NCBI RefSeq assembly: GCF_003987175.1
Contig: NZ_PIPM01000001.1
Coordinates: 310,001-374,000 of the forward strand
DNA length: 64,000 nucleotides
DNA from: Aliidiomarina sanyensis
GTDB lineage: Bacteria; Pseudomonadota; Gammaproteobacteria; Enterobacterales; Alteromonadaceae
Direction of reading: 5' to 3'
Both the position numbers and the translations under genes were made by a program. Under the pieces are notes generated by a model, which saw only the letters and a program-made list of their open reading frames with translations, was not told the DNA's origin and ran no database searches. This document shows, one piece after another, positions 21,566-32,302 of the stretch (the stretch's first letter is position 1; the number at the start of each line of letters is the position of its first letter).

Positions 21566-24500
21566 CTAGTATGCATCCCGTGAAAGACGTTTGGCGATTA
21601 GTTCAATAGGATGCTGTAGTGTGTTCTTCGTCATCCGCTTGCTCTGACACCGGCATGAAAAACCCGTTGCGACCGTTATTTTCTCAGATGCTAATTTCGG
21701 CGCCCAACTCATCTCCCACAGCTTTTTACTCAATGACTGATACGCTTTTTCATGACCGAATGTACCGGCCATGCCACAGCAACCCACCGCAGGCACGTTT
21801 GGCTTGAAGCCGACCTGTGCCAGCAATTCACCCCATTCATCCCGACTCGCGACTAAATTCGATTGCTCTGTACAATGCACGAGGACCTGCACCTCATCCC
21901 GCGCTGTACTTCCCGTCAGCGCATGGAGTTTATCCGAGTATGACTTGAGCCATTCGTGCATAAGCTGCACCTCAAAATCATGTGCCCGCGTGATTTTAAG
22001 TGCCCGGTACTCATCACGATAAACCAAGGTTGTCGCTGCATCCATGCCAACCAAAGGCGCTTGAAAACGTTCAGAAATCTCTGCCAAAAATGTGCTCGCT
22101 CGTTCTGCGTGCTGTGAGAAAGTCTGTAAGAACCCTTTCACATGTGCCGCTTTTCCACTCTCATAGAAAGGCAAAACAACAGGCTCGAGACCAAGTGCTC
22201 GTACAACCTTGACAAATCCAGCAAGCACGTTCGCATCAAACGCCGTAGTAAACGCATCTTGGACAATAAATACGTAGTGCTCAGGCTGCCACTCCCCTTG
22301 TGCTAAACGAGCTTCGGCATCTTTTAGGGTCATCACCTGCAGAAGTTGCTGTTGCGTGCGCCAAGATGGAAGCGAAAAACGTGGTGTATCTTGATACGCA
22401 AACACCAGCCTTTGTAGCGAGCGTGCGAGCGGGTTTTGAAAGAATAAGTTTGCAAGCCGAGGGAAGCGCGACCAGCGAACCATTACAGACTCAGCCTTGC
22501 GGACTAAAAAGTCTTTCAGGGGACGACGATACGTTTGGTGATAATAGCTGTAAAAGACCGAGCGCTGTGATGGGATATCCACCTTCACGGGACACTGGCT
22601 GCTGCATGCTTTGCAAGCGAGGCAGGAGTCGAGTGCTTCGCGCACCTCATGATTGAAGTCATTGGTTGCCGTGGCGGTCGATGATGCCAAGAAAGCATTT
22701 CGTACCAGCCCAGGCTCCTTCGGCGCATCTCCGTTTATGAGTGCAACGGTATTACCCTGAAGCCCCTGGAGGCGAAGCCACTCGCGCAATAAGGTTGCAC
22801 GCCCTTTCGGCGATTGCCGGCGATCACCGGTCGCCCGAAATGAAGGACACATCGTTGCGTTGACATCAAAGTTAAAACACAATCCATTTCCGTTGCACTC
22901 CATTGCGCCTTTAAATTGGCTTTGTGAAGCCTCTGGAACTTGTCTATCACTGCTGCCACGTAATGGTCCTTCAATAGAAACTAAGGACTCTTGACTCTTC
23001 AAAGGAGTACAGATCTTTCCGGGGTTTAGTTGATTATGGGGATCAAAGGCCGACTTGACCCGACGTAATTCCTTAAACAGCACATCCCCAAAAAACTCTG
23101 GTCCATATTCCGAGCGAAAACCTTTACCATGCTCGCCCCACATCAAACCGCCGAATCGCGCAGTCAATGCTGCCACCTCATCACTCACGTCACGAATCGT
23201 TTGAACGGACGCTTCGTCTTGCATATCAAGGGCAGGACGCACATGGAGTACGCCGGCATCGACATGTCCAAACATGCCATAACGTAACTCGTAACGGTCC
23301 AATATGGCGCGAAATTCCATAATGTAATCCGCAAGTTGCTCGGGTGGCACGGCTGTATCTTCCACAAAGGCAACAGGCTTTGCCCGCCCTTTTGTTGCAC
23401 CTAGCAGACCGACTGCCTTTTTGCGCATGGCATAAATTTTTTGGATACTCGCCGCATCGCGACAAATCTGATAGCCGATCACTCCCGAGCGGTGAGGATC
23501 GAGTTGGTCGAGCTCCGTGCATAATACCTTCAGTTTATCGCCTACCTCTTGCGCACTCTCACCCGTAAATTCCAAGATGTTGATACCATCCATGCGAAAC
23601 GGTGGCACGTCACGGAGTAAATCATGGACCTCATGCCAAATGACATCATTGCGAGCGATATCAAGAACCGTGCTGTCAATGGTCTCAACAGACGTCGCAT
23701 TTGCTTTGACCAACGCAGGTGCATGACGCAGTGCATCTTGAAAATCTTGGTACTTTACGTTGACCAGAATTTTGTGATTAGGGATCCGGTTGATATGTAA
23801 CTTGGCTTCCGTTACAACGGCCAACGTACCCTCAGCTCCACAGAGTAGGCGCCCGACATCAACCGCCTGTTGGTCTTCGTCGTACACGTGGACTAGGTCA
23901 TAACCAGTGAGGAAGCGATTCAATGGAGGGAAGCGAGTCTTTATTTCCTCTCGCTGTTCGCGGCACGTTGCGAGAACCTGATGATAAATACGACCCTCCG
24001 ATGAGTCCTCACTGGCGCGTCGTTCAGCTTCTTCTATCGACACGGGTTCAGTACGAATCGCATCCCCGTTCGGGAGATATGCGCGCAGACCCAAGACATG
24101 GTCACTGGTTTTTCCATAGACGAGAGAGCCCTGCCCTGAGGCATCCGTGGCAATCATCCCACCAATTGTGCAGCGGTTGCTCGTAGATGTATCCGGGGCG
24201 AAGAAATAGCCGTGCGGACGCAGCGTCTCGTTCAACTGATCTTTGATAATGCCTGCCTCGACTCGAACCCAGCCTTCCTTGACGTTTACTTCAAGAACTC
24301 GCGTTAAGTATCGACTTAAATCAAGAACAATGCCCGGTGTCAAAGATTGCCCATTGGTCCCCGTGCCACCGCCTCGTGGGGCAAATCGAACCGCACGGAA
24401 TGCTGCGCGATGCGCAACTTTAAGAGCGCACGCGACATCCCGCTGACTGCGCGGATAGAGAACGGCTTGTGGCATTTGTTGATAGATACTGTTGTCTGTC

Positions 24501-24634
24501 GCCGCGATCAGCCGTCCGCTGTACGTTTCGTCAATATCACCAATAAACCCCGCCTTTCGAACAGCTGCAAGATAGCGTTGGGTTAGTTCAACCACAGGCT
24601 GTTCTGGAGAAATGGATGCGATTGACTTCGTCAC
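21566..24634 (-). CDS. ydiJ: YdiJ-type FAD and Fe-S D-2-hydroxyglutarate dehydrogenase
   Basis: A 1022-residue flavin and iron-sulfur oxidoreductase matching E. coli YdiJ. N-terminal FAD domain with 'PRGGGTGTNGQSLTPG', then the FAD-oxidase C-terminal domain with 'VDAGVLHVRPALD' and 'MWGEHGKGFRSEYGPEF', then a ferredoxin-like cluster 'CLACKACSSQCPVK' and a cysteine-rich CCG-type domain ending in 'GCCGMAGTFGHEK'. YdiJ-type enzymes oxidise D-2-hydroxyglutarate to 2-oxoglutarate. I chose the GTG whose first base is 24634 because AGAGG stands nine bases before it. A TTG at 24640 would leave only three. A DUF1338 gene lies 3.5 kb away. Confidence 0.9.
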   Translation of the reverse strand: MTKSIASISPEQPVVELTQRYLAAVRKAGFIGDIDETYSGRLIAATDNSIYQQMPQAVLYPRSQRDVACALKVAHRAAFRAVRFAPRGGGTGTNGQSLTPGIVLDLSRYLTRVLEVNVKEGWVRVEAGIIKDQLNETLRPHGYFFAPDTSTSNRCTIGGMIATDASGQGSLVYGKTSDHVLGLRAYLPNGDAIRTEPVSIEEAERRASEDSSEGRIYHQVLATCREQREEIKTRFPPLNRFLTGYDLVHVYDEDQQAVDVGRLLCGAEGTLAVVTEAKLHINRIPNHKILVNVKYQDFQDALRHAPALVKANATSVETIDSTVLDIARNDVIWHEVHDLLRDVPPFRMDGINILEFTGESAQEVGDKLKVLCTELDQLDPHRSGVIGYQICRDAASIQKIYAMRKKAVGLLGATKGRAKPVAFVEDTAVPPEQLADYIMEFRAILDRYELRYGMFGHVDAGVLHVRPALDMQDEASVQTIRDVSDEVAALTARFGGLMWGEHGKGFRSEYGPEFFGDVLFKELRRVKSAFDPHNQLNPGKICTPLKSQESLVSIEGPLRGSSDRQVPEASQSQFKGAMECNGNGLCFNFDVNATMCPSFRATGDRRQSPKGRATLLREWLRLQGLQGNTVALINGDAPKEPGLVRNAFLASSTATATNDFNHEVREALDSCLACKACSSQCPVKVDIPSQRSVFYSYYHQTYRRPLKDFLVRKAESVMVRWSRFPRLANLFFQNPLARSLQRLVFAYQDTPRFSLPSWRTQQQLLQVMTLKDAEARLAQGEWQPEHYVFIVQDAFTTAFDANVLAGFVKVVRALGLEPVVLPFYESGKAAHVKGFLQTFSQHAERASTFLAEISERFQAPLVGMDAATTLVYRDEYRALKITRAHDFEVQLMHEWLKSYSDKLHALTGSTARDEVQVLVHCTEQSNLVASRDEWGELLAQVGFKPNVPAVGCCGMAGTFGHEKAYQSLSKKLWEMSWAPKLASEKITVATGFSCRCQSKRMTKNTLQHPIELIAKRLSRDAY

Positions 24635-24648
24635 CAGCAATTACCTCT

Positions 24649-24674
24649 TAAAAAGGGGCACTGAAGGCCCCTTT
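24649..24674 (-). terminator. Terminator after ppsA
   Basis: On the minus strand an eight-base stem AAAGGGGC/GCCCCTTT (24652-24674) with a seven-base loop is followed by a short T-run. It separates ppsA from ydiJ, which run in the same direction. Confidence 0.85.
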
Positions 24675-24702
24675 ACATCTGTTCGTGTGTTGGGTTAGTG
24701 AC

Positions 24703-27078
24703 TTAAGCTTGCTTTAGATGCTCGCTTAAGTAAAGCCAGGTATCGATCACCGTATCAGGATTTAATGATACGGAGTCAATCCCCTGCTCAACAAGCCATT
24801 GCGCAAAGTCTGGATGGTCCGATGGACCTTGACCGCAAATTCCGACATATTTGCCGCGCTTCTTCGCTGTGGTAATCGCCATTTCCAGTAAAGCTTTTAC
24901 GGCTGGGTTCCGTTCATCAAATAAATGTGCAATTAATCCGGAATCGCGATCGAGGCCGAGTGTTAACTGGGTTAAATCATTCGAACCAATTGAAAAGCCA
25001 TCAAAAATATCTAAGAACTGATCCGAAAGTACCGCGTTGGAGGGAAGCTCACACATCATGATCACTCGCAGTCCGTTCTCACCTTGGCGCAACCCATGCT
25101 TCGCCAACAGATCAATGACACCACGCCCTTCCTCTAGGGTTCGAACGAACGGAATCATTATCTCCACGTTGGTTAGGCCCATATCGTTGCGCACCCGCTT
25201 GATCGCCTCACATTCAAGTGCAAAGCAATCAGCGAAGTCTGCTGAGAGGTACCGCGACGCACCACGGAAACCCAACATGGGGTTTTCTTCCTCGGGCTCA
25301 TAGGCCCGTCCACCGACGAGATTAGCATACTCATTCGATTTAAAATCGGACATCCGAACGATGACGCGCTCGGGTGCAAAAGAAGCGCCGATGGTTGCGA
25401 TGCCCTCCACCAAACGCTGAATGTAATATTCGCGCGGGCTTGGGTAGCCCGCCATCATCGACTCAATTTGCGCTTGCAACTCAGGTGTTTGCTCCGAGAA
25501 ATTGAGCAATGCCTTTGGATGCACGCCGATCATGCGATTAATAATAAATTCGAGCCGCGCTAAGCCGACACCCGCATGGGGTAAGCGTGCGAAATCAAAT
25601 GCCCGATCGGGATTGCCGACGTTTTGCATAATTTTTAACGGCAACGGCGGCATGTTCCCTACTTCTGATTCCGTCACGTCAAAATCAAGTTGTCCTCGAT
25701 AAATAAATCCGGTGTCACCCTCGGCACAGCTCACTGTCACATCATCACCATCCGCGATGCGATCGGTTGCATCACCACAACCCACGATCGCCGGAATCCC
25801 AAGCTCCCGCGCGATAATCGCCGCATGGCATGTACGGCCTCCACGATTGGTGACGATCGCGGCGGCCCGCTTCATGATCGGTTCCCAATCTGGGTCCGTC
25901 ATGTCCGTGACAAGCACGTCACCCGGTTTTACTTGATCCATATCTTTGATTGATGACAGGACACGGGCTTTTCCGGCGCCAATCTTCTGTCCTATCGCGC
26001 GACCACTGGCAATGACTTCCGATTGTTTTTTCAACTGAAAGCGTTCAATTCGGTTACTATTCTCATTCGATCGCACCGTTTCTGGGCGCGCTTGAACGAT
26101 ATAAAGTTTGCCATCCTGACCATCTTTGGCCCACTCGATATCCATCGGCCGTCCATAGTGCTTCTCAATGGTTACGGCTTGACGAGCAAGCTCCATGACT
26201 TCTTCGTCAGTGATCGAGAAGACCCGTTGCCGCGCTTCTTCAATGTCTTTAATGTCAACCTGTTTCCCGTGCTCTGAAGAGTTGGAATAGACCATCTCTA
26301 CTTTTTTCGAGCCGATGGTTTTACGAATAACGGCCGGACGCCCTTGCGCGAGTGTCGGTTTATGCACGTGAAACTCATCGGGATTCACTGCGCCTTGAAC
26401 CACCATTTCACCCAAGCCATAGGAGGACGTGATAAAGACCACTTGATCAAAGCCTGACTCGGTATCAATCGAGAACATAACCCCAGAGGCTGCAAGGTCA
26501 CTACGAACCATGCGCTGTACACCGGCTGACAACGCAACCCCTCGGTGGTCGTAGCCTTGGTGGACCCGATAAGAGATCGCGCGATCATTAAACAACGAGG
26601 CGAAAACGTGCTTGATGGCCTCTTTTACCGCGGAAATCCCTTTTACATTCAAAAAGGTTTCTTGCTGACCTGCAAAAGATGCGTCCGGCATATCTTCAGC
26701 GGTGGCTGAACTGCGAACTGCAAAACTAGCCTCAGTATTTCCAGCACTTAAGGTTTTGTACGCAGCCTCGATCGCCGTTTCGAGCTCGGGCGTAAATGGG
26801 GTGTCGATGATCCACTGACGGATGTTTTTACCGGCCTCGGCAAGTGCACGTACGTCGTCTACATCAAGGTGGTCAAGAATATCGTGGATTTTTGCGTTGA
26901 GACCGCTTTGGTCAAGGAAGGTATTGAAGGCAAAGGAAGTGGTGGCAAAACCACCGGGAACTGTAACGCCAAGGTCGGAGAGGTTACTAATCATTTCTCC
27001 AAGGGAGGCGTTCTTTCCACCGACTCGGTTCACATCGTCCATTCCGAGTTCCTGATACCAAAGCACGTAATCTTGCAC
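24703..27078 (-). CDS. ppsA: Phosphoenolpyruvate synthase
   Basis: PpsA converts pyruvate, ATP and water to phosphoenolpyruvate, AMP and phosphate, the entry to gluconeogenesis from pyruvate. The 791 residues contain the ATP-binding N-domain ('[10 protein letters not shown]'), the phosphohistidine domain with His418 in '[15 protein letters not shown]', and the C-terminal PEP/pyruvate barrel with '[20 protein letters not shown]'. The partner regulator ppsR diverges 127 bases upstream. Amino acid catabolism genes on either side suggest it feeds carbon from peptides into sugars. Confidence 0.97.
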   Translation of the reverse strand: MQDYVLWYQELGMDDVNRVGGKNASLGEMISNLSDLGVTVPGGFATTSFAFNTFLDQSGLNAKIHDILDHLDVDDVRALAEAGKNIRQWIIDTPFTPELETAIEAAYKTLSAGNTEASFAVRSSATAEDMPDASFAGQQETFLNVKGISAVKEAIKHVFASLFNDRAISYRVHQGYDHRGVALSAGVQRMVRSDLAASGVMFSIDTESGFDQVVFITSSYGLGEMVVQGAVNPDEFHVHKPTLAQGRPAVIRKTIGSKKVEMVYSNSSEHGKQVDIKDIEEARQRVFSITDEEVMELARQAVTIEKHYGRPMDIEWAKDGQDGKLYIVQARPETVRSNENSNRIERFQLKKQSEVIASGRAIGQKIGAGKARVLSSIKDMDQVKPGDVLVTDMTDPDWEPIMKRAAAIVTNRGGRTCHAAIIARELGIPAIVGCGDATDRIADGDDVTVSCAEGDTGFIYRGQLDFDVTESEVGNMPPLPLKIMQNVGNPDRAFDFARLPHAGVGLARLEFIINRMIGVHPKALLNFSEQTPELQAQIESMMAGYPSPREYYIQRLVEGIATIGASFAPERVIVRMSDFKSNEYANLVGGRAYEPEEENPMLGFRGASRYLSADFADCFALECEAIKRVRNDMGLTNVEIMIPFVRTLEEGRGVIDLLAKHGLRQGENGLRVIMMCELPSNAVLSDQFLDIFDGFSIGSNDLTQLTLGLDRDSGLIAHLFDERNPAVKALLEMAITTAKKRGKYVGICGQGPSDHPDFAQWLVEQGIDSVSLNPDTVIDTWLYLSEHLKQA

Positions 27079-27205
27079 GGTGTATTCCTTTCATTGAATG
27101 TTGGGTTAATCGCCGGGCTCAGCCGCAACGCGGTGACAAACGTATTTTACACGGGTGCGCACAACAAGTTAACATTTGTGTCACTTTCACAAGGAACATT
27201 TTACG

Positions 27206-28012
27206 ATGCGGACCGCCTTTTACATTTCCGATGGGACTGCCCTCACCTCAGAAACTTTTGGGCATGCCATCCTGTCATTGTTTCCAGTCACTTTCGAGCA
27301 CCGCACGCTCCCGTTTATCGATGAACAGGAGAAGGCACTACGAGCGGTTGAAGAGATCAATCTTGCCTTCGCAGAATCAGGCGAGCGGCCGCTGATTTTC
27401 CACACCTTTGTCGACCCGGCAATTAAACGCATTATCGTCAAAAGTGAGGGCGTGAGCTACGACTTCCTAGACCACTACGTTGCACCAGTTCAAGCGGAGC
27501 TTGGGGTGAGTGCGCAACCGAAAACCAACCGGACCCATGGAATTTCACCCGAATATAACTTTCGGATTGATGCAGTCAATTACACGCTAGAGAACGACGA
27601 TGGCGTGACCACCAAAAACTATGGCGAAGCGGATATTATTCTGATTGGGGCATCAAGAACTGGGAAGACACCCACGTGTTTGTATCTGGCATTGCAATAC
27701 GGAATCAAAGCCGCCAATTATCCGATCACAGAAGATGACATGGAGCACCTCCAACTGAGCTATGATCTCAAAATGCACCGACATAAGTTGTTTGGGCTGA
27801 CCATCGATGCGGAACGGTTACAGAGCATTCGCGAGGCTCGCCGAGCCGGTTCTCGCTATGCCTCAATCGAACAGTGCCAGTTTGAGATTGCCGAAATAGA
27901 GGCGTTATACCGTCGCGAGGCGATCCCCTATTTGAATTCAACCTATGCATCAGTAGAAGAGATCGCTGCGAAAATTATGACGATAGCGAAGTTAAGACGC
28001 CATCGTTACTAA
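27206..28012 (+). CDS. ppsR: PEP synthase regulatory protein (kinase/pyrophosphorylase)
   Basis: PpsR both phosphorylates a threonine of PpsA with ADP, switching it off, and removes the phosphate by phosphorolysis. The 268 residues of this DUF299 protein carry the P-loop 'GASRTGKT' (148-155) and the family start '[17 protein letters not shown]'. The ATG at 27206 has AAGGA nine bases upstream and gives the family N-terminus. Codons further up would add ten unrelated residues. It is divergent from its target ppsA. Confidence 0.95.
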   Translation: MRTAFYISDGTALTSETFGHAILSLFPVTFEHRTLPFIDEQEKALRAVEEINLAFAESGERPLIFHTFVDPAIKRIIVKSEGVSYDFLDHYVAPVQAELGVSAQPKTNRTHGISPEYNFRIDAVNYTLENDDGVTTKNYGEADIILIGASRTGKTPTCLYLALQYGIKAANYPITEDDMEHLQLSYDLKMHRHKLFGLTIDAERLQSIREARRAGSRYASIEQCQFEIAEIEALYRREAIPYLNSTYASVEEIAAKIMTIAKLRRHRY

Positions 28013-28035
28013 CCCCATGCAACGCAATCATCCAA

Positions 28036-28076
28036 TAAAAAAGTCCGGTTCCCAAATGGAACGCGGACTTTTTTTG
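28036..28076. terminator. Bidirectional terminator after ppsR
   Basis: Stem AAAAGTCCG/CGGACTTTT continued by GTTCC/GGAAC across a five-base loop and one bulged G, with T-runs on both sides. It lies between convergent genes. Confidence 0.9.
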
Positions 28077-28100
28077 TTACCTCGAGAGGAACAAGCTCAA

Positions 28101-28898
28101 TTAACGTGCGTTGGTACTCTCGAAGATCTTGTCTGCTGATGCAGCGACGAATCCTGTATACAGTCGACCTTCTGAGATTTCGTAGCGCTTGGCAAATTCA
28201 TAAAAACAGCTCGGAATGCGCGCCGCTCTATCGTTAAACTCAACTTCAATTTCATCGGCCATCGTTGACGATTGCTCGAGGAAAACCTCGGGAGAACCTT
28301 TAATCTCACCGCCTGATGTATTTAAGGTGAACCCCGCTTCTTTGAGGCGTGCATTCACGCTTTCGAGTGTCGTGTAGCCCGGAAGCTCATTTACACTGAC
28401 CGTGAAGTGATTGGCGCAATAACCGAAAGCACTCATCCAAGCTGCATATTCGCTTTCTGCGAGCAACGCTTGATATTGTTCAAAACTCACATTCCAGTGG
28501 GTTCCAGAGTACAAAAACGACGGGTGTTTGACCGCCTCAGGATCAATCGTTGCAACCATCTCTCGGACACAGCTTTGTAACGACAAAGAGAACGCTTCGA
28601 CCAATAACTCACTTACAAACACTTTCGGCAACGTTGGATCTGCGTGTTCAAAATGTTTCGCCCGCAACTTCTTTTGCTCAAAGTGATAGTCACCATTGGC
28701 GAAATAGCCCATCCCCTCAAACAACTTTGACAAAGCCTCCAAATTGACCGGTGCAATATTAAAGGTGCGAAATGCCACATGGTCGTTAATAATCACATGC
28801 CCTTGGCCCAGAACTTGATGCACTTTATCGGCTGATGGAGTCCGGCGGATGTAATCCTGCCACAACTGTGCAAAAAATGCGTGCGCTTGCTCCGACAT
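28101..28898 (-). CDS. DUF1338 family protein, HglS-like Fe(II) oxygenase
   Basis: A 265-residue DUF1338 protein. The Pseudomonas member HglS turns 2-oxoadipate into D-2-hydroxyglutarate during lysine breakdown. Residues fitting its metal site and substrate arginine are present: His40 and Arg44 in 'NDHVAFRTF' (the same spacing as the HglS pair), His164 in 'CANHFTVSVN' and Glu234 in 'CFYEFAKR'. It is much shorter than HglS (about 460), so substrate choice may differ. ydiJ, which encodes a D-2-hydroxyglutarate dehydrogenase, is 3.5 kb away. The enzyme class is fairly sure; the substrate is inference. It stands alone between terminators. Confidence 0.82.
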   Translation of the reverse strand: MSEQAHAFFAQLWQDYIRRTPSADKVHQVLGQGHVIINDHVAFRTFNIAPVNLEALSKLFEGMGYFANGDYHFEQKKLRAKHFEHADPTLPKVFVSELLVEAFSLSLQSCVREMVATIDPEAVKHPSFLYSGTHWNVSFEQYQALLAESEYAAWMSAFGYCANHFTVSVNELPGYTTLESVNARLKEAGFTLNTSGGEIKGSPEVFLEQSSTMADEIEVEFNDRAARIPSCFYEFAKRYEISEGRLYTGFVAASADKIFESTNAR

Positions 28899-28942
28899 TT
28901 CACTAACTCCTGTTTACCACTTTAAAATGAGAATCGGATATG

Positions 28943-28967
28943 AAAAGACAGGCCGAATGGCCTGTCT
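28943..28967 (-). terminator. Terminator after the DAHP synthase gene
   Basis: Nine-base stem AGACAGGCC/GGCCTGTCT (28946-28967) with a four-base loop, followed on the minus strand by four T. Confidence 0.85.
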
Positions 28968-29021
28968 GTGACGGGGCGATATTATCGCACAAATTTTCGG
29001 CGTGTGGGAAGCGCCGCGTTA

Positions 29022-30380
29022 TTAAATATCACGCCCTGCACGGGCTTTCCCAAGCGTTTCCGACACTAAAAAAGCCAGCTCAAGCACTTGGTCCGCATTT
29101 AATCGGGGATCGCACTGTGTTAAGTAACGTTTTTCCAGATCGCTCTCTGAGATCTGATAGGCACCCCCGGTACACTCGGTCACATGCTCACCCGTCATTT
29201 CAAGGTGAATTCCGCCGGCATAGCTACCTTCTGCCTGATGAATCGCAAAGAACTGGCGTATCTCACGAATAATCGCGTCGAAGTTACGGGTCTTATAACC
29301 GTTATCCGTTTTCACCGTATTGCCATGCATCGGATCGCTTGACCAGACCACATGCCGACCCTCTGCTTGCACTCGTTGAATCAGTTTCGGTAAGTTCGCG
29401 GCAAGGTTATCGGCCCCCATGCGCGTGATGAGTGTCAATCGACCGGGGGTATTATTCGGATTCAATGCATCGATGACCGCCATCAACTCGTCTGGCGTGG
29501 CGGTTGGGCCGATTTTGACGCCTACTGGGTTATGAATCCCGCGGAAGAACTCCATGTGCGCATGGTCAAGCTGACGGGTACGCTCGCCCATCCACAGCAT
29601 GTGTGCAGAGCAGTCATATTGCAAGCCAGTTAAACTGTCCGTTCGAGTTAATGCCTCCTCATACGGCAGGAGCAAGGCTTCATGGGACGTAAAGAGCTCG
29701 GTTTCATGGATTGTTGGGTGTGTTTCCGCGGTAATCCCGAGCACTTCCATAAAGCGCAGCGCTTCTTCAATTCGCTCCGCCACCTTTTGGTACTTCTCTT
29801 TCATCGGATTTGCCGCAATAAAGCCCATGTTCCATTTATGCACCTTATGCAAATCCGCAAAGCCACCTTGAGCAAACGCGCGAAGCAGATTCAGGCTCGC
29901 CGCAGAATGATGATATGCGGTCAACATACGGTTTGGATCCGGCTCACGCGCCTCTGCAGTAAACGCCGCATCATTGATAATGTCGCCCCGATATGCTGGG
30001 TGCGTGACGCCGTCAATCGTCTCATCATTACTTGAGCGCGGCTTGGCAAACTGCCCTGCCATCCGAGCAACTTTCGTCACGGGTACAGAGCCTGCGAACG
30101 TCAGTACAATTGCCATTTGCAGCATGACTTTAAACGTGTCGCGGATCTTCGGTGCGGTAAAGTCACGGAATGATTCAGCGCAGTCACCGCCTTGCAGCAA
30201 GAACCCTTCACCCTGACAAACATGTCCAAGGTGCGCTTGCAGGCGACGAGCCTCCTCCGCAAAGACTAACGGTGGATATCGCTTAAGCTGACTCTCAACA
30301 AACGCAAGTTGCTCCGCGTTTGCATAGGTTGGTTGCTGTTGAATCGGAAATTTACGCCAACTGTCAGGAGTCCAGGTCAT
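29022..30380 (-). CDS. Class II 3-deoxy-7-phosphoheptulonate synthase
   Basis: Joins PEP and erythrose 4-phosphate in the first step of the shikimate pathway. The 452 residues match the type II (plant-like) DAHP synthases: '[12 protein letters not shown]', '[12 protein letters not shown]', '[12 protein letters not shown]', '[17 protein letters not shown]' and '[11 protein letters not shown]'. The metal ligands include Cys67-type, His and Glu residues within these blocks. It has no regulatory domain. GAGG lies eight bases before the ATG. Type II enzymes are unrelated at sequence level to E. coli AroF/G/H, so I give no gene symbol. A promoter with a possible TyrR-like repeat lies upstream. Confidence 0.95.
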   Translation of the reverse strand: MTWTPDSWRKFPIQQQPTYANAEQLAFVESQLKRYPPLVFAEEARRLQAHLGHVCQGEGFLLQGGDCAESFRDFTAPKIRDTFKVMLQMAIVLTFAGSVPVTKVARMAGQFAKPRSSNDETIDGVTHPAYRGDIINDAAFTAEAREPDPNRMLTAYHHSAASLNLLRAFAQGGFADLHKVHKWNMGFIAANPMKEKYQKVAERIEEALRFMEVLGITAETHPTIHETELFTSHEALLLPYEEALTRTDSLTGLQYDCSAHMLWMGERTRQLDHAHMEFFRGIHNPVGVKIGPTATPDELMAVIDALNPNNTPGRLTLITRMGADNLAANLPKLIQRVQAEGRHVVWSSDPMHGNTVKTDNGYKTRNFDAIIREIRQFFAIHQAEGSYAGGIHLEMTGEHVTECTGGAYQISESDLEKRYLTQCDPRLNADQVLELAFLVSETLGKARAGRDI

Positions 30381-30463
30381 TCGATTTTCCTCGTTACCTC
30401 ATGAAGAAAAAGCAGGATACGGGCTCAGTTCCGTAGGTGGGGAGCGTCTGCATCTACTCTTAC

Positions 30464-30492
30464 GTCGTACAAAAAATTTTACGGCCTTTCAA
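30464..30492 (-). promoter_or_regulatory. Candidate promoter of the DAHP synthase gene
   Basis: On the minus strand TTGAAA (30487-30492) and TACGAC (30464-30469) are 17 bases apart, 84 bases before the ATG. The spacer and -10 contain cGTAAA-N6-TGTACg, which partly fits the TyrR box TGTAAA-N6-TTTACA (nine of twelve). Aromatic amino acid control would make sense for this enzyme, but the TyrR reading is weak. Confidence 0.4.
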
Positions 30493-30560
30493 TGTATCCA
30501 TCGCGTGTATTGATTGCAACGGAAAATCCACCGAAAAAACCGGTTGATACAAACGATTTT

Positions 30561-31202
30561 CTATTTTGGACGAGGGACCCGCAGGAATTCGCCCAAACGG
30601 GCGTACTCGTCTGCTCCCAAACGGGCCAGTGGATCAACATCCTGAGCACTAACAACCAGGCGTTCAGAAATCTGCCCATCCCCTTTTTGAAGGTGTTGAA
30701 TTCGCGCAACCTCATCTGCCAGATACACGCGTTTAATCTCACCAAATAGAAGCGTTTGCGGTGCACCCGGGATTGCATGGGTGTGATGTAAACGACAACC
30801 AAACGCAATCGCGCAATCCTCCAATCGCGGGAGCGGGAAACCCTCAAATGGAACTGTCTTGATGTGATTGAGCCGATCGAGTTCAGACTCTGCAGCAGGG
30901 AGCGCACGAGAAGACTCTGTGACAGCTTCCGCATGACGCCCGGATGGGATGTGCACAACGAAATAGCCGTTCTCTTGCGCGTTCACCTTGGTATCCTTGC
31001 CGCTCCCATCGACTTTATTGCCCACCGAAAACATGAGCAACGGCGGTTCGCTGGTAACCGCCGTAAAGTAACTAAAAGGCGCAAGGTTTAAATGCCCAGA
31101 CGTATGTTTCGTGAGAACCCAAGCGATCGGCCGTGGAATGAGTGTTTGAGTCATCAAGTGATAAATTGCGGTTCCGCTCATTCCAGCCGTATCAATCATC
31201 AT
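30561..31202 (-). CDS. Flavin reductase-like FMN-binding protein
   Basis: A 213-residue protein of the flavin-reductase-like split beta-barrel family, with blocks '[14 protein letters not shown]', '[24 protein letters not shown]' and '[16 protein letters not shown]' that form the FMN site. No partner monooxygenase is adjacent, so its electron acceptor is unknown. It starts at an ATG overlapping the htpX stop by four bases (ATGA), with AAGGA eight bases upstream, so it is cotranscribed with and coupled to htpX. Confidence 0.85.
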   Translation of the reverse strand: MMIDTAGMSGTAIYHLMTQTLIPRPIAWVLTKHTSGHLNLAPFSYFTAVTSEPPLLMFSVGNKVDGSGKDTKVNAQENGYFVVHIPSGRHAEAVTESSRALPAAESELDRLNHIKTVPFEGFPLPRLEDCAIAFGCRLHHTHAIPGAPQTLLFGEIKRVYLADEVARIQHLQKGDGQISERLVVSAQDVDPLARLGADEYARLGEFLRVPRPK

Positions 31203-32086
31203 GAATAGCGTCCTTGCTGAAGCGCCGCGATACGCTTCTCGAGCGGCGGATGGGTCATCATCAGCTCACCTTTCGCAAGCTTACCCTTAATACCGAACGC
31301 GAGCATACGATCATCCAGCTGTGATTCTCGGCCCTGTTGCAAGCGGCGCAATGCGGCAATCATTTTTTGCGGGCCGACCAAACGAGCCGCACCGGCGTCC
31401 GCCCGATATTCTCGCTGCCGCGAAAAGTAAAACACGATAATCTGCGCCAACATCCCGAACAGAATCTCAAAGAGAATGACCAAACCGAAATAGGCGAAAC
31501 CCCCACCACCGTGACGACCACCCCCTGACTGGTTGCCCCGTAACGCGTTGTTAACAAGCCCTGCCAGGACGCGCGCGAGGAAGATAACAAAGGTATTTAC
31601 CACGCCTTGAATCAAGGTCAGTGTCACCATGTCACCGTTGGCAACATGACTCACCTCATGGGCAAGCACCGCCTCGACTTCGTCTTTGGACATAGAGCGC
31701 AACAAACCGGTGGAAACAGCCACAAGTGAATCATTCTTGCTCGGCCCGGTCGCGAACGCATTCGGTTCTGGTGAATCATAAATCGCCACTTCGGGCATTT
31801 TTACGCCAGCCTTTTTTGCCTGGTTCGCTACGGTTTCAACCAACCACCGCTCCGCATCATTGCGCGGTTGTTCGATGACTCGAGCTCCCGTGCTGCGTTT
31901 CGCCATCCATTTCGACATCATAAGAGAAATAAACGCACCACCAAAGCCAAACAGCGCTGCAAAGACGAGAAGCCCGGTGTAGCTTGCGAAATCGATCCCA
32001 AACACCGCCATGAGGATATTGAGGACGATACTCAACACCACAATGACGGCCAAATTTGTTGCTAGAAATAATGCCACACGTTTCAT
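31199..32086 (-). CDS. htpX: Membrane zinc protease HtpX
   Basis: HtpX degrades damaged membrane proteins together with FtsH. The 295 residues show two N-terminal membrane segments (about 4-28 and 37-57), the zinc site His143-Glu144-Val-Ser-His147 in '[12 protein letters not shown]', two central membrane segments, and the third zinc ligand in '[14 protein letters not shown]'. The C-terminal '[15 protein letters not shown]' is a family mark. A four-base overlap links it to the flavin reductase gene. Confidence 0.97.
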   Translation of the reverse strand: MKRVALFLATNLAVIVVLSIVLNILMAVFGIDFASYTGLLVFAALFGFGGAFISLMMSKWMAKRSTGARVIEQPRNDAERWLVETVANQAKKAGVKMPEVAIYDSPEPNAFATGPSKNDSLVAVSTGLLRSMSKDEVEAVLAHEVSHVANGDMVTLTLIQGVVNTFVIFLARVLAGLVNNALRGNQSGGGRHGGGGFAYFGLVILFEILFGMLAQIIVFYFSRQREYRADAGAARLVGPQKMIAALRRLQQGRESQLDDRMLAFGIKGKLAKGELMMTHPPLEKRIAALQQGRYS

Positions 32087-32302
32087 CGGTAAAACCTCTC
32101 AAAATAACCGAACTATTCCACGTCTCAGATATGCGGGTGCCTTGCAATAAATCAAGGCCATCAATCTGGGTCACGAGGGTTTGGTTCTGACATGTAGTGG
32201 GTCATGGATATCACCACGCGACGCCCTAGGTAAAAGTTTGAGGCTCCCGCAGGTGAATGCTATGCTCAGGTCCATTGTTTGACACCAAACCCGTGGACCA
32301 TT

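Noticed and set aside
30479-30958. 159-codon minus-strand open frame
   Set aside because: Overlaps the flavin reductase gene in another frame; the flavin reductase has clear family blocks and this does not.
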